DNA from: Dyadobacter sp. CY347
GTDB lineage: Bacteria; Bacteroidota; Bacteroidia; Cytophagales; Spirosomataceae
DNA length: 64,000 nt
Assembly: GCF_021502655.1 (NCBI RefSeq)
Contig: NZ_JAKFFT010000004.1
Span: forward strand, 248,001-312,000
Direction of reading: 5' to 3'
Shown: piece by piece, positions 1-9,284 of the stretch
How the letters are laid out: each line of letters begins with the position of its first letter
How positions within the stretch are numbered: the stretch's first letter is position 1
Made by a program: the position numbers and the translations under genes
Notes under the pieces: model-generated
Told to the model about the DNA's origin: nothing
Databases searched by the model: none
Seen by the model: only the letters and a program-made list of their open reading frames with translations

Positions 1-2
1 AC

Positions 3-992
3 ATTAGCCTGGTGGTGATCTTGCTTGGTTCGGTGATCCTTTATATGGCATTTCAGCCATTCATTTATAATGCACTTTCGGAGGCGCAGCATTTGATTGT
101 CATCTATTCTGTTTTTGCCTTAATAGGTTTTGCAAAAGGCTTTTACTCACCCGCTTCCAGCTCGTTAAAACCGTTTCTGGTTCCCAGGGTGATCTATCAC
201 AATTCATCAACTTGGAGCAGCTCTTTTTCGCAGGCAGGTTCCATAACCGGCCCGGCCATTGCTGGTTTCCTTTATGCTTACATGGGCCTTACTAACACAT
301 TACTGATCGTTATTGCCAATTTCGTGATCTGCTGGATTTTATTGGGCATGATCAAAACGCGTCCTGAGTTTCCCAAGATCGTTACGCCCATTATGGAAAG
401 CCTGAAAGAGGGTTTTCGGTTTGTTTTCCGCACCAGGATCGTGTTATATGCCATTTCGCTGGACCTCTTTTCGGTGCTTTTTGGCGGTGTGGTGGCTATT
501 TTACCCGTTTTTGCAGAAGATATTTTGAAAGTAGGACCACAAGGTCTGGGATTGCTACGGGCGGCTCCATCGATTGGCTCGCTGCTTACAATGTTTGCCA
601 TGGCTTATTATCCGCCCACGCACAATGCATGGCGGAATATGCTCATTGCGGTGGCAGGTTTTGGGGTTTGCACTATTATTTTTTCGTTATCCACCAATTT
701 TCTGCTGTCCTGTGCGGCGCTGTTCGCCACCGGTGTTTTTGATAGTGTAAGTGTAATTGTAAGACAAACAATCCTGCTCATTTATCCTCCCGACGAAATG
801 CGCGGACGCGTTGCTGCTGTGAATGGCATTTTCGTAAGTTCCTCCAACGAACTGGGCGCCTTCGAATCCGGTGTTATGGCCAAAGCCTTTGGGGCAGTCC
901 CCTCTGTCATGGCCGGCGGCATCCTCACCATCATCGTCGTCACCTACATTTACCTGCGATCGAAAGACCTGTTTTCGGTGAGGTTGAGTTAG
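3..992 (+). CDS. MFS transporter, 5'-truncated by window edge
   Basis: The reading frame is open to the left edge, so only the C-terminal part of the protein (about 330 residues) is present; the GTG at 12 is internal rather than a start. The sequence is a series of hydrophobic membrane helices with an MFS-type cytoplasmic loop and ends with an ERGRV-like motif (DEMRGRVAAVNGIF), typical of the MFS_3 / EntS-like transmembrane effector group that exports siderophores or drugs. The substrate cannot be read from sequence. The next gene starts 47 bp downstream and belongs to an unrelated toxin-antitoxin pair. Confidence 0.8.
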   Translation: MSLVVILLGSVILYMAFQPFIYNALSEAQHLIVIYSVFALIGFAKGFYSPASSSLKPFLVPRVIYHNSSTWSSSFSQAGSITGPAIAGFLYAYMGLTNTLLIVIANFVICWILLGMIKTRPEFPKIVTPIMESLKEGFRFVFRTRIVLYAISLDLFSVLFGGVVAILPVFAEDILKVGPQGLGLLRAAPSIGSLLTMFAMAYYPPTHNAWRNMLIAVAGFGVCTIIFSLSTNFLLSCAALFATGVFDSVSVIVRQTILLIYPPDEMRGRVAAVNGIFVSSSNELGAFESGVMAKAFGAVPSVMAGGILTIIVVTYIYLRSKDLFSVRLS

Positions 993-1039
993 TATGAATT
1001 GGTAATTTTATTAAATTGCATAGGTAAATCAGGAAGAAA

Positions 1040-1279
1040 ATGGTGTCAACATCAGAGAGATTTCGTGGGAACGGCAGGCTTAACGATATGCAGATTAGCA
1101 TATTACGGCTTTTTGAGCAAGGCATTAGCGAAACGGATGAACTTAAAGTTCGAAAAATGCTGATGGACTACTTTGATGATGGATTGCAAAAAGAATTGGA
1201 AGAAGTTCTAGATAAGAAAAAATACTCAACTCAGGATTATCATAAGATGCTGTCAGATGATAATTTTAGGAGTAAATGA
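1040..1279 (+). CDS. Putative antitoxin partner of the PIN toxin
   Basis: A 79-residue, charged, predicted helical protein with no signal peptide. Its stop codon overlaps the start of the PIN toxin gene (ATGA), the coupled arrangement usual for type II toxin-antitoxin pairs. An AGGAAG-like purine tract sits just upstream of the ATG. The C-terminal half is rich in Asp, Glu and Lys, consistent with an unstructured toxin-wrapping tail. I do not recognise a named DNA-binding domain, so the antitoxin role rests on position and size. An internal ATG at codon 17 is a possible alternative start. Confidence 0.65.
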   Translation: MVSTSERFRGNGRLNDMQISILRLFEQGISETDELKVRKMLMDYFDDGLQKELEEVLDKKKYSTQDYHKMLSDDNFRSK

Positions 1280-1689
1280 TTAAAGCCGTTATAGATACCA
1301 ATTGTCTAAGGGCTTCAATTCCTCCCAAAAGCCCATATTATCAACTATATATCGATTTTAAATCTGGCAAATTTGAATGGTATGTCAGCAATGAGATATT
1401 AATGGAGTACGATGAAATCCTCACTGAAACCTATTCTCAAAAAACTGCTCAGTTCATCCTGCATCAGCTAGCAGTTGCTCATAATGTCGTTTTTTCGGAG
1501 CCGGCTTTCAAGTGGAACTTAGTGGCGAGTGATCCTGATGATAACAAATTTTCAGACCTGGCAATCAGTTCAAATTGCGATTATCTTGTGAGTAATGATC
1601 GGGACTTTGATGTATTCAAAAACATCCTGTTTCCAAAATTACTGGTCATAGACTTACAGTCGTTTCTTCGCTTGCTAGCAGCATCTTAA
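1276..1689 (+). CDS. PIN-domain toxin (COG1569-type)
   Basis: 137 residues making up a complete PIN fold. The acidic residues expected to bind Mg2+ for RNA cleavage are visible: D7 in AVIDTNCLR, E44 in EILMEYDEI, the DPDDNKF motif around D86-D89, and D108 in SNDRDFD. DPDDNKF is characteristic of the 'putative toxin-antitoxin system toxin component, PIN family' group. The start overlaps the antitoxin stop by 4 bp, implying translational coupling. The gene converges on the permease gene that ends 8 bp further on. All catalytic positions look intact, so it should be active when free; its RNA target is unknown. Confidence 0.85.
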   Translation: MIKAVIDTNCLRASIPPKSPYYQLYIDFKSGKFEWYVSNEILMEYDEILTETYSQKTAQFILHQLAVAHNVVFSEPAFKWNLVASDPDDNKFSDLAISSNCDYLVSNDRDFDVFKNILFPKLLVIDLQSFLRLLAAS

Positions 1690-1697
1690 GACTTACT

Positions 1698-4109
1698 TCA
1701 CTCGCTCCGCAAGTTCTTAACCGGATTCATCAATGCTGCTTTTGTTGTTTGCAGGCATACTAGCAGGATGATAATTAAGCCGAATCCCAGCCCGACGAGT
1801 GCGAACGGTTCCCAGCCGACCTGGATGCGGTAGGCGTAGGTTTCCAGCCAGCGTTTCATGGTGAGGAATGCGAGTGGAAAGGAAATGAGCATCGCCACGG
1901 CCATTACGAGCACGAATTCTTTCAGGAAAAGCATGATGATGCCTATTTCCGTGGCGCCGAGGACCTTGCGGATGCCCAGTTCGCGCGTCCGGCGTGCGAC
2001 ATTGAGGGAAACCATGCCGAGTACGCCTAGTAAGACGATCAAAACAGATAAAATAGTGGCAATCTGCGAAGCTTTTTTCAACTGCATTTCGGATTGATAC
2101 AATTTCTGAAGCGTGTCATCCATGAAAGAATATTCGAATGGCGCACCGGGCATTAATTCCCTCCATTTGTTTTCAATAACGGCCATTGATTCTCCTAAAT
2201 TGGCTGGGTTCAGGCGGAATGTAAGGAATCGAAAGGCGTTCCCTTCTTTTATATGAAAAAATCTCAATGGCTTAATAGCCTGATGCATAGATGCAAAGTT
2301 GAAATCTGCTGAGACACCATCCACGGTAAGCACCCCAGGCACGTCATGAACTCTTACTTGCTGGCCAACAGCATCTTCCGGATTCGGATATCCCAACGCT
2401 TTCGTCGCAGCCTGGTTCAGCACAATGCGATTGGCCTGAAATGTGCCCTGCTTTGCATTAAAGAACTTTCCAGCCAGGATTTTGATCTGATAAGTGTCGG
2501 CATATTTTTCGTCCGTGCTCACGAATTGCGTGTGAATGGCCAGCGTTGAATCCTGGCCGGACTTGTAAAGTCCGGCATGCCCGCCATTGTTTCCATTCGG
2601 GATTTCGTAGGATAAGCTCACATTACTTACTTCCTTCAATTGCGAAAGCTGGTCCCGGATCGCCTCCATTTTAGATAATCCTTCCGGAGTCCAATCGCGG
2701 GGAACGGCGATGGAAACAAGCGATTCTTTGTTGTAGCCGAGGTTTTTGTTGAAAAAATAATTGACCTGCCGGGAGATGACCATTGCGCCCGCAAACACAA
2801 ACAAAGCAATCACAAACTGAGAAGCAATAAGCACGCGCCGTAACATTACATTTTCCTTGATCGATTTGAGTTTGCCTTTCATGGAGTCGATGGAAGAAAT
2901 GCCTGAGAGAACAAAGGCCGGATAAATGCCTGCCAATGAACCAATTATTAGTGCACAAAATAATGGCATAACCAGCGAATAGGGAAATAAAGCCCATGAT
3001 GAGGGCAGTGGTTTTCCTAAAATATCAGCAAATGCACCGCGCGAAACTTCGTATAACAAAATAGAAAACAGCATGGCCAATAATGCAAGAATGATGGATT
3101 CTGCAAGGAACTGCCCAATCAGCTGAATTTTATGGCTCCCAAGCACCTTTCGGACACCAATTTCTTTTAAACGAGAGGAAGATTTTCCAATGGAGATGTT
3201 TACAAAATTGACAATGGCCATGAGCAGAATGAACAGCGTCACACCGGACAGCGTGTAGATCATCTTACGGACCAATCCATTATTTGCTTGCAAATAATAT
3301 TCTTTTAACGGCGTAAGGTAAACTCCCAGATTGGTCTTCGTGTTCGCTGATCCGTGCGTTGCAAGTGTTTGCGCAATAGGCTTTTCTAGATCTTTCGGTG
3401 TTACGCCGTTTTGGAGCTCAATGTAGGTGATCATGTAAGGGAAATCCCAGTTGTCTTGCGCTCCCTTTCTGCCGTCCAGACTGCTTATCGGAATAAAAAC
3501 TTCGGCAGGTTTCGGCAACAGATTATTGACAGAATTGTTGGGAAGCGTTTTCAAAACGGCAGTAACCTGGAATTCCTGCTTGCCGCCGATGAAATTATGC
3601 AAGGTTATTGTTTCGCCTAACACATCGGTTCTGCCAAAATATTTTAAAGCTCTTTCTTCGGTTATGGCCACCGAATTGGCCTGTTTCAATGCGGTTATCG
3701 CATTCCCATGCAACAGAGGAAATCCATACATGGCAAGCAATGTGGAGTCACCCGTCTGAACTTCCTCGCGGAAATGCTTATCACCTTTGGAAACGGCAAC
3801 GGTAATGCCGTCATAACGGTAAAAATTCGCGACGAGGTTGGGGTAATCGGCTTTTAATGTTGCTCCAAGCGGACCGAGCGTTGCCATATCGATGCCCATA
3901 TCCGGATTCTTCCACTTGCTGCGGACAATGTACTGGTTATCAGCATTACGCAAATCACTATTGACCTTCAATTCACCCCATACGAAGCTCATGATGAGGA
4001 ATGTAAATGTCATCCCGACCGACAGGCCAATGATCATTACCAGCGAATAAAACTTGCGTTTGAGCAGGTTACGCCATGCGATTTTGAAGTAGTTCCGGAT
4101 CATTCCCAA
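1698..4109 (-). CDS. MacB/FtsX-type ABC transporter permease
   Basis: 803 residues. The order is an N-terminal membrane helix (about 20-42), a MacB-like periplasmic core domain, three clustered helices each following a juxtamembrane motif (EIGVRKVLGSHK and later ELGIRKVLGATE), a second periplasmic domain, and a final FtsX bundle. The duplicated FtsX plan is usual for the 800-residue Bacteroidota permeases that work with a separate ATPase in efflux or envelope mechanotransmission. No ATPase gene is next to it. The start may be the second Met (4103). It is transcribed with, and paralogous to, the permease gene at 4198-6591, 88 bp away. Confidence 0.88.
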   Translation of the reverse strand: MGMIRNYFKIAWRNLLKRKFYSLVMIIGLSVGMTFTFLIMSFVWGELKVNSDLRNADNQYIVRSKWKNPDMGIDMATLGPLGATLKADYPNLVANFYRYDGITVAVSKGDKHFREEVQTGDSTLLAMYGFPLLHGNAITALKQANSVAITEERALKYFGRTDVLGETITLHNFIGGKQEFQVTAVLKTLPNNSVNNLLPKPAEVFIPISSLDGRKGAQDNWDFPYMITYIELQNGVTPKDLEKPIAQTLATHGSANTKTNLGVYLTPLKEYYLQANNGLVRKMIYTLSGVTLFILLMAIVNFVNISIGKSSSRLKEIGVRKVLGSHKIQLIGQFLAESIILALLAMLFSILLYEVSRGAFADILGKPLPSSWALFPYSLVMPLFCALIIGSLAGIYPAFVLSGISSIDSMKGKLKSIKENVMLRRVLIASQFVIALFVFAGAMVISRQVNYFFNKNLGYNKESLVSIAVPRDWTPEGLSKMEAIRDQLSQLKEVSNVSLSYEIPNGNNGGHAGLYKSGQDSTLAIHTQFVSTDEKYADTYQIKILAGKFFNAKQGTFQANRIVLNQAATKALGYPNPEDAVGQQVRVHDVPGVLTVDGVSADFNFASMHQAIKPLRFFHIKEGNAFRFLTFRLNPANLGESMAVIENKWRELMPGAPFEYSFMDDTLQKLYQSEMQLKKASQIATILSVLIVLLGVLGMVSLNVARRTRELGIRKVLGATEIGIIMLFLKEFVLVMAVAMLISFPLAFLTMKRWLETYAYRIQVGWEPFALVGLGFGLIIILLVCLQTTKAALMNPVKNLRSE

Positions 4110-4197
4110 AACTAGGCAAAATACAGTAGGCTGATTTCCGCTGACCTGCCGTTTAACTATTTTTAACGATTTGCCGCTTAGTGTTAATTTCTAGACC

Positions 4198-6591
4198 TTA
4201 TTCGCTTTTCAGCGATTCTACCGGATTAACGAGCGCAGCCCTGAGCGCCTGGAAACTCACCGTCGCCAGCGCAATGACCAATGCAATAAAACCGGCCGAC
4301 GCGAACACCCACCATGATAAACCTGTCTGATATTCAAAGTTTTTGAGCCATTCTTTCATCGCGTACACTGCCACAGGAATGCTGATGACAATGGCGATCA
4401 CGACCAGTTTCAAGAAGTCGCCCGATAGCAGCATCACCACATTTTGAACACTGGCACCCAAGACTTTCCTTACGCCAATTTCCTTCGTCCGGGCCTCTGC
4501 GGCAAACGCGGCGAGCCCAAATAAGCCCAGGCAGGCAATGATAACGGCCAGAATCGCAAATGATAACAAAACGCTTCCCTGCTTCTGTTCTGCCTGATAT
4601 TGCCTGGAAAAATTTTCATCAATAAAATGAAAATCAAGCTTTGCTTCGGGATCAAAAGGTTTATAAGCATTGCCTATATATGCCAGCGCTTCCTGCGTTT
4701 TTCCACGTTGGATACGCACGTACACATTGTCTTTGTCCGATGGCGCCGGAAGCTGGATCACCAGCGGCTCAATTTTATGCTGTAAGGAATAAATGTGAAA
4801 ATCTGCAACTACGCCAATGACTTTTGCTTCTCTTGTTGTGCCTTTTTCATCAATAAAATACCGGATTCTTTTGCCCACAGGATCATTCCAGCCCTGTTTT
4901 TTTACCATCGCCTCATTTACCAGCAGCGCATCGGTCAGGTCAGCCGGGGAGTCGTTCTGGAAACTTCTGCCTTGAGAAAGTTTTATTTCCAATGTTTTGA
5001 CAAAATCCCCATCAGCAGAAAAACGCTTAACAACCTGTGTTGAACTGGGCATTTCACCTGATTCGGTTTCAATGAACAAACCCCCGGAACCTAAGTTATT
5101 GTTACCTAGTGGATTGCTTGCAGCCGAGACACTTTCAATGAGGGGGCTTTGGTTTAGTTTCTGTTTGATTGCGTTGATCTGATTCCTGGGTTCGAATTTA
5201 TCAATGTGGAATGTTAAGACCTGATCCTTATTGAATCCCAGGTCTTTATGATTGACGTAGTACAATTGCCGGTACACAATGCCCGAGCAGGCGATCATAA
5301 TGACGGTCACGGCGAACTGGAAAACCACAAGCGATTTTCGGAATTGCGCACCGCCGATTTGGCTGCCTAGCTGGCCTTTCAATGCTATAACGGGACGAAA
5401 TCCGGATAACATCAAAGCAGGATACACGCCACTCACCAAGCCGATAATCACTACAAATGCCAGTGCCGCCAACATGGTTGACCAGCCATTATGATAACTG
5501 ATAGTCAATGATTTATTCGACAATTCATTAAAGAACGGCAATGCGATCTTGACCAGCAACACGCCGATTATGCCTGCCAGTATGGTCATCAAAAATGATT
5601 CAGTAAGGAACTGGGCAACCAGCTGGGAGCGCTTTGAGCCCACTGCTTTCCGCACGCCCACTTCACGCACCCGCTTCATGGAACGCGCCGTATAAAGATT
5701 GATATAGTTAATGCAGGCAATGATGAGGATAAGCGCCGCAACAACAGAAAATATATAAATCGTGTTGATGTTTCCGTTCGCACCGATCTCGAATTCGAGA
5801 TCCGAATGTAAGTGAATGGAGGTCAGTGGCTGTAAAGTCATTTTATACTGCATATTTCCCATCTCCTTTTTGAGATATTTTTCAAAAAAGCCAGGGAGTT
5901 TTTGTTCAAATTTGGCAGCGTCGACGCCATTTTTTAACAAGATATAAGTGTACAGGTCAGACTGCTGCCAGCCGGAAGTGTAATTATCCGGTAGAGAGCG
6001 TAAAGCTTCGAAATTCATGTGCGAATTTGCGGGCAGGTCTGCGATCACGCCTGTTACTGTATTTGGGAAATTATTGGAAAAAAGGACTGTCTTTCCCACA
6101 GCATCCGAAGCCTTACTGAACAGTTTTTCAGCCAGCGTTTTGGTAAGCACTATTTTCTGAGAACCCTGCAATGCTGTTTTGGGATCGCCGTAAAGCATCG
6201 GGTATGTAAAGACTTCAAAAATGGAAGGATCGGTGAAGAAAATACTGCCGGCCTCAATCTTCTTCTCGGCAAATGTGATCGTCCCGCCACCTTCCGTGCT
6301 GATCCTGACGGTTTTTTCAATTTCGGGATATTCATTTTGCATGGCAGCAGCATAAGGGGCCGAAGTTGGGGCTAATTTAAAGCTTCCGGTCGGCCATTCT
6401 TCCTCGTGCGTAACCCTGTAAATGCGATTGGCCTTCTCATGAAAACGATCGAAACTCAGCTCGTCCGCCACATACAAAACCATCAGCCACACCGCCGCCA
6501 TGCCAATCGCAAGGCCAAATATATTCAGACTGCTAAACAGCCGTTGATTGCGAAAATTTCGAAACGCTATTTTGAAGTAGTTGAGGAACAT
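4198..6591 (-). CDS. MacB/FtsX-type ABC transporter permease, tandem paralogue
   Basis: 797 residues, with the same plan as its downstream neighbour: N-terminal helix at about 20-42, a MacB periplasmic core, FtsX helices introduced by REVGVRKAVGSKR, a second soluble domain, and C-terminal FtsX helices introduced by KEIGVRKVLGASV. The N-terminus NYFKIAFRNFRNQ is the membrane-entry motif common to this family. The pair points to a local duplication; the two have diverged clearly in their periplasmic domains. Neither has a nucleotide-binding domain, so an ATPase encoded elsewhere is required. The substrate is unknown. Confidence 0.88.
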   Translation of the reverse strand: MFLNYFKIAFRNFRNQRLFSSLNIFGLAIGMAAVWLMVLYVADELSFDRFHEKANRIYRVTHEEEWPTGSFKLAPTSAPYAAAMQNEYPEIEKTVRISTEGGGTITFAEKKIEAGSIFFTDPSIFEVFTYPMLYGDPKTALQGSQKIVLTKTLAEKLFSKASDAVGKTVLFSNNFPNTVTGVIADLPANSHMNFEALRSLPDNYTSGWQQSDLYTYILLKNGVDAAKFEQKLPGFFEKYLKKEMGNMQYKMTLQPLTSIHLHSDLEFEIGANGNINTIYIFSVVAALILIIACINYINLYTARSMKRVREVGVRKAVGSKRSQLVAQFLTESFLMTILAGIIGVLLVKIALPFFNELSNKSLTISYHNGWSTMLAALAFVVIIGLVSGVYPALMLSGFRPVIALKGQLGSQIGGAQFRKSLVVFQFAVTVIMIACSGIVYRQLYYVNHKDLGFNKDQVLTFHIDKFEPRNQINAIKQKLNQSPLIESVSAASNPLGNNNLGSGGLFIETESGEMPSSTQVVKRFSADGDFVKTLEIKLSQGRSFQNDSPADLTDALLVNEAMVKKQGWNDPVGKRIRYFIDEKGTTREAKVIGVVADFHIYSLQHKIEPLVIQLPAPSDKDNVYVRIQRGKTQEALAYIGNAYKPFDPEAKLDFHFIDENFSRQYQAEQKQGSVLLSFAILAVIIACLGLFGLAAFAAEARTKEIGVRKVLGASVQNVVMLLSGDFLKLVVIAIVISIPVAVYAMKEWLKNFEYQTGLSWWVFASAGFIALVIALATVSFQALRAALVNPVESLKSE

Positions 6592-6918
6592 GATATGAAG
6601 TTGTTATTAGTCAGGATTTGGAAAGCAATATGATTGTATCTTATAAAACTAATATGCCATACTTGTTACTAATTCAAAATCAATATGTTACCTAATTTTC
6701 CAGGCGTAAACTTGTTCAGTTTCGGACAATGTTGCTTTGATTTTGGAAAATATTTTCTTGCACTCGCAATACCGATAGGACACTCGCACCTGCCGCCAGG
6801 TAACTGAGCGGACATTCCGAGCTATTTCCTAATAAATGTCGAATATCTTGCAGCAGAAAGTCCCGCCCCCAGATTGGCGTCGGAAGGGCGGGACGGTATT
6901 TATCTATATTAAAAGAAT
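6592..6918. other. Intergenic region with three inverted repeats
   Basis: About 330 bp without a convincing gene. Three short dyads cluster in its right half: ACCTG/CAGGT at 6788-6801, CGGA/TCCG at 6809-6819, and a 9-bp stem GTCCCGCCC/GGGCGGGAC at 6860-6868 and 6886-6894. The last ends only 24 bp before the lipoprotein ATG and lacks a T-run, so it looks more like a structured 5' leader or a relic repeat than a terminator. The left half is AT-rich and must contain the promoter for the leftward permeases; no clear -7 box was found. Confidence 0.4.
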
Positions 6919-7362
6919 ATGAAATTTCGACTCGTACTTCCATTAATGGTTATGCTGCTATGGGCATGTGGCGACAAAATTGACCCTATAATATCGACGA
7001 TTTACCTTACAGAAGGGGATAGAGTAGCGCAAAGGGAGCAGGCAATTCCTAAACTTTACGCACATTACCAGCAAAGTGCAAAGGATAGGGAAGCCTACGA
7101 AGTCATTGCGAAAAAGAATGGCAGGTTTATTCTCAATTATGTTCCGGGTTTAAGTCTTCTGACATTGTCGGGAGACCCTGGAAGCGGGTGGTCGAGGCAG
7201 TATGCGAATGTTGACGAGGATGTGCTCAAAATGCTCGTCGACGAAGGCGTCACATTTGACCAGCTTGACGGGGTTGAGCCACTTGACAGCAAATTAGATA
7301 GCTTACTGATTTCCAAATCGCCTATTTATCGTGTCAGGACAAATGGAAGCCCTTCTCTTTGA
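6919..7362 (+). CDS. Small hypothetical lipoprotein
   Basis: 147 residues beginning with a Lys/Arg-plus-hydrophobic signal ending in the lipobox LLWAC (Cys17), so it is predicted to be lipidated and envelope-anchored. The mature part is polar and probably helical at first (AQREQAIPKLYAHYQQ) and contains no family I recognise. An A-rich tract before the ATG fits a Bacteroidota ribosome entry site. The gene is preceded by an unusual cluster of inverted repeats and stands alone before glyS. Function unknown. Confidence 0.7.
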   Translation: MKFRLVLPLMVMLLWACGDKIDPIISTIYLTEGDRVAQREQAIPKLYAHYQQSAKDREAYEVIAKKNGRFILNYVPGLSLLTLSGDPGSGWSRQYANVDEDVLKMLVDEGVTFDQLDGVEPLDSKLDSLLISKSPIYRVRTNGSPSL

Positions 7363-7406
7363 TCCTAAATTTTCCAAGCTTCCTGCCGCATTGACAGCAA
7401 ATTCGC

Positions 7407-7414
7407 TAATTTTG
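7407..7414 (+). promoter_or_regulatory. Putative -7 box for glyS
   Basis: TAATTTTG matches the Bacteroidota primary sigma -7 consensus TAnnTTTG exactly. It lies 61 bp before the glyS ATG. No well-spaced -33 TTG is evident; the nearest TTG (7391-7393) is only 13 bp upstream. Confidence 0.4.
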
Positions 7415-7474
7415 CCCAATTAGTGATTTTAGTGGATTCAATTGTTGTTTTTTGTTGATTTTTAACCAAATAGA

Positions 7475-8959
7475 ATGAACCAAGCACCTGCTACTTCTTT
7501 ACAAGACATTGTTGGGCATGCCAAAGAATACGGTTTTGTGTTTCCCTCTTCTGAAATATATGACGGCCTGCAAGCTGTTTACGACTACGGTCAGAATGGT
7601 GTTGAATTAAAAAATAACCTTAAAGCGGCCTGGTGGAAGGCCATGACTCAATTGCACGACAACATTGTCGGCATTGATGCGGCTATATTTATGCATCCGC
7701 TGACCTGGAAGGCGTCCGGTCACGTCGATGGTTTTAATGATCCGATGATCGATAACAAAGATTCCAAAAAGCGTTATCGTGCGGATCAGTTGCTGGAAGG
7801 AAAAGCCGAACAATATGAAGCGGAGGGCCAGGAAGAAAAAGGCAAAGCGCTGCTGGCTGAAATGGGCCGTTTGCTGAGTGCGGAAGATTTGACCGGCGTT
7901 CGTGAACTGATTATCGCAGAGAATATCAAATGTCCTGTTTCAGGAACTGCTAACTGGACGGAGGTTCGTCAGTTTAACCTCATGTTCAGCACACAAGTTG
8001 GTTCGGTGGCTGAGGAGTCGAACCTGATTTATTTGCGTCCGGAAACTGCGCAGGGGATTTTTGTTAATTTCCTTAATGTGCAGAAAAGCGGCCGGATGAA
8101 GATTCCTTTCGGGATTGCGCAAATTGGTAAAGCATTTAGAAATGAGATCGTTGCGCGCCAGTTTACGTTCCGTATGCGGGAATTTGAACAGATGGAAATG
8201 CAATTTTTCATCCGCCCCGGCACTGAAATGGCTTGGTATGAAAGCTGGAAAGAAGCACGCATGAAGTTCCATAAAGCGATTGGACTGCCTGCTGAAAAAC
8301 TGAAATTCCACGATCATGAAAAGCTCGCGCATTATGCAAACGCTGCTGTGGACATTGAATATCAGTTTCCGTTTGGTTTCAGGGAAATGGAAGGCATTCA
8401 CTCAAGAACCGATTTTGACCTGCGAAACCACCAGGAATTGTCGAAGAAAAAGCAACAATATTTTGACTCTGACCTGGACGAGAACGGCAAGCCTTATGGA
8501 AATTACATTCCGTATGTTGTCGAGACTTCGGTAGGAGCGGACAGGTTGTTCCTGGCTACTTTCTGCAATGCTTATACAGTTGAAACGGTTGGAGAAGGTG
8601 ATAATGTGAAGGAAAGAACTTACTTAAAGTTGCATCCGGCGCTGGCTCCGTTTAAAGTTGCCGTGCTTCCATTGGTTAAAAAGGATGGTTTGGCAGAGAA
8701 AGCGCAAGCCATTGCGAATTCGTTGAAATCGTCCTTCCGGACTACTTATGATGACGGAGCTGCGATTGGAAAGCGTTATACCCGCCAGGACCTGATCGGA
8801 ACGCCGTTTTGCGTTGCGGTTGATTATCAGACTATGGAAGATGACACCGTTACGATCCGCCATAGAGATACCATGGAGCAGGAGCGCGTTGCAATCAGTG
8901 ATTTGAAAGAAAAAATTGGCTATCAGGTTGCTATCGAGCGCATCCTGGAAGCAATTTGA
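7475..8959 (+). CDS. glyS: Glycyl-tRNA synthetase (dimeric class II type)
   Basis: 494 residues. It charges tRNA-Gly with glycine in the cytoplasm and is the single-subunit alpha2 form found in Bacteroidota, archaea and eukaryotes rather than the E. coli alpha2beta2 form. Class II signatures are visible: motif 2 around FRNEIVARQFTFRMREFEQ and motif 3 around SVGADRLFLATFCNAY, followed by a C-terminal anticodon-binding domain (about residues 390-490, starting APFKVAVLPLVKK). The N-terminal IVGHAKEYGFVFPSSEIY is the usual start of this family. It is followed directly by a strong terminator. Confidence 0.96.
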   Translation: MNQAPATSLQDIVGHAKEYGFVFPSSEIYDGLQAVYDYGQNGVELKNNLKAAWWKAMTQLHDNIVGIDAAIFMHPLTWKASGHVDGFNDPMIDNKDSKKRYRADQLLEGKAEQYEAEGQEEKGKALLAEMGRLLSAEDLTGVRELIIAENIKCPVSGTANWTEVRQFNLMFSTQVGSVAEESNLIYLRPETAQGIFVNFLNVQKSGRMKIPFGIAQIGKAFRNEIVARQFTFRMREFEQMEMQFFIRPGTEMAWYESWKEARMKFHKAIGLPAEKLKFHDHEKLAHYANAAVDIEYQFPFGFREMEGIHSRTDFDLRNHQELSKKKQQYFDSDLDENGKPYGNYIPYVVETSVGADRLFLATFCNAYTVETVGEGDNVKERTYLKLHPALAPFKVAVLPLVKKDGLAEKAQAIANSLKSSFRTTYDDGAAIGKRYTRQDLIGTPFCVAVDYQTMEDDTVTIRHRDTMEQERVAISDLKEKIGYQVAIERILEAI

Positions 8960-8977
8960 TATACTGCTATAAAATAG

Positions 8978-9012
8978 AAAAAGGCTGTTTCCAAGTAGGA
9001 GACAGCCTTTTT
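8978..9012. terminator. Bidirectional intrinsic terminator after glyS
   Basis: A perfect 11-bp stem (AAAAAGGCTGT, 8978-8988, with ACAGCCTTTTT, 9002-9012) around a 13-nt loop. T-runs on both strands let it serve glyS and the leftward XRE gene. Confidence 0.88.
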
Positions 9013-9026
9013 CTATTGTAATGAGG

Positions 9027-9284
9027 TCACTTTGTAGTGTGTAACCTGACCATATTCTCTGCGTTAGCACTCAGCAGATCAACTGAATCCACGCCCAGGA
9101 TTTGCGAAATCTGGATCAGGCGTTCCAGCGTAATGCGTGTGTAGCCTAATTCGATCTTACTATATGCATTTTGTGAAATGCCCAGCTTCATGGCCAGATA
9201 TTCCTGTGTATAATTCCGGTATTCTCTGATCTTTCTGATATTCAATGCAACAGCCCTGATCCTCGTGTCTATCGATTCGTTCAT
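9027..9284 (-). CDS. XRE-family transcriptional regulator
   Basis: 85 residues, almost entirely a helix-turn-helix HTH_3 domain: LNIRKIREYRNYTQEYLA followed by the recognition-helix region LGISQNAYSKIELGYTR and the closing LIQISQILGVDSVDLL. There is no ligand or protease domain. It is transcribed away from the peptide-export operon across a 650-bp gap that contains repeated TTTAGAT motifs, so it is the obvious candidate local regulator. That link is inferred from position only. The gene ends against the glyS terminator. Confidence 0.85.
   Translation of the reverse strand: MNESIDTRIRAVALNIRKIREYRNYTQEYLAMKLGISQNAYSKIELGYTRITLERLIQISQILGVDSVDLLSANAENMVRLHTTK

Noticed and set aside
3408..3805. 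Several plus-strand ORFs of 65-118 codons inside the permease genes (also at 6019-6375 and elsewhere)
   Set aside because: They lie antisense inside long genes with clear domains and show no domains of their own.
6716..6943. 75-codon minus-strand ORF in the gap before the small lipoprotein
   Set aside because: Overlaps the inverted repeats and the lipoprotein start, has no recognisable domain, and its ribosome site is poor; likely a chance frame.
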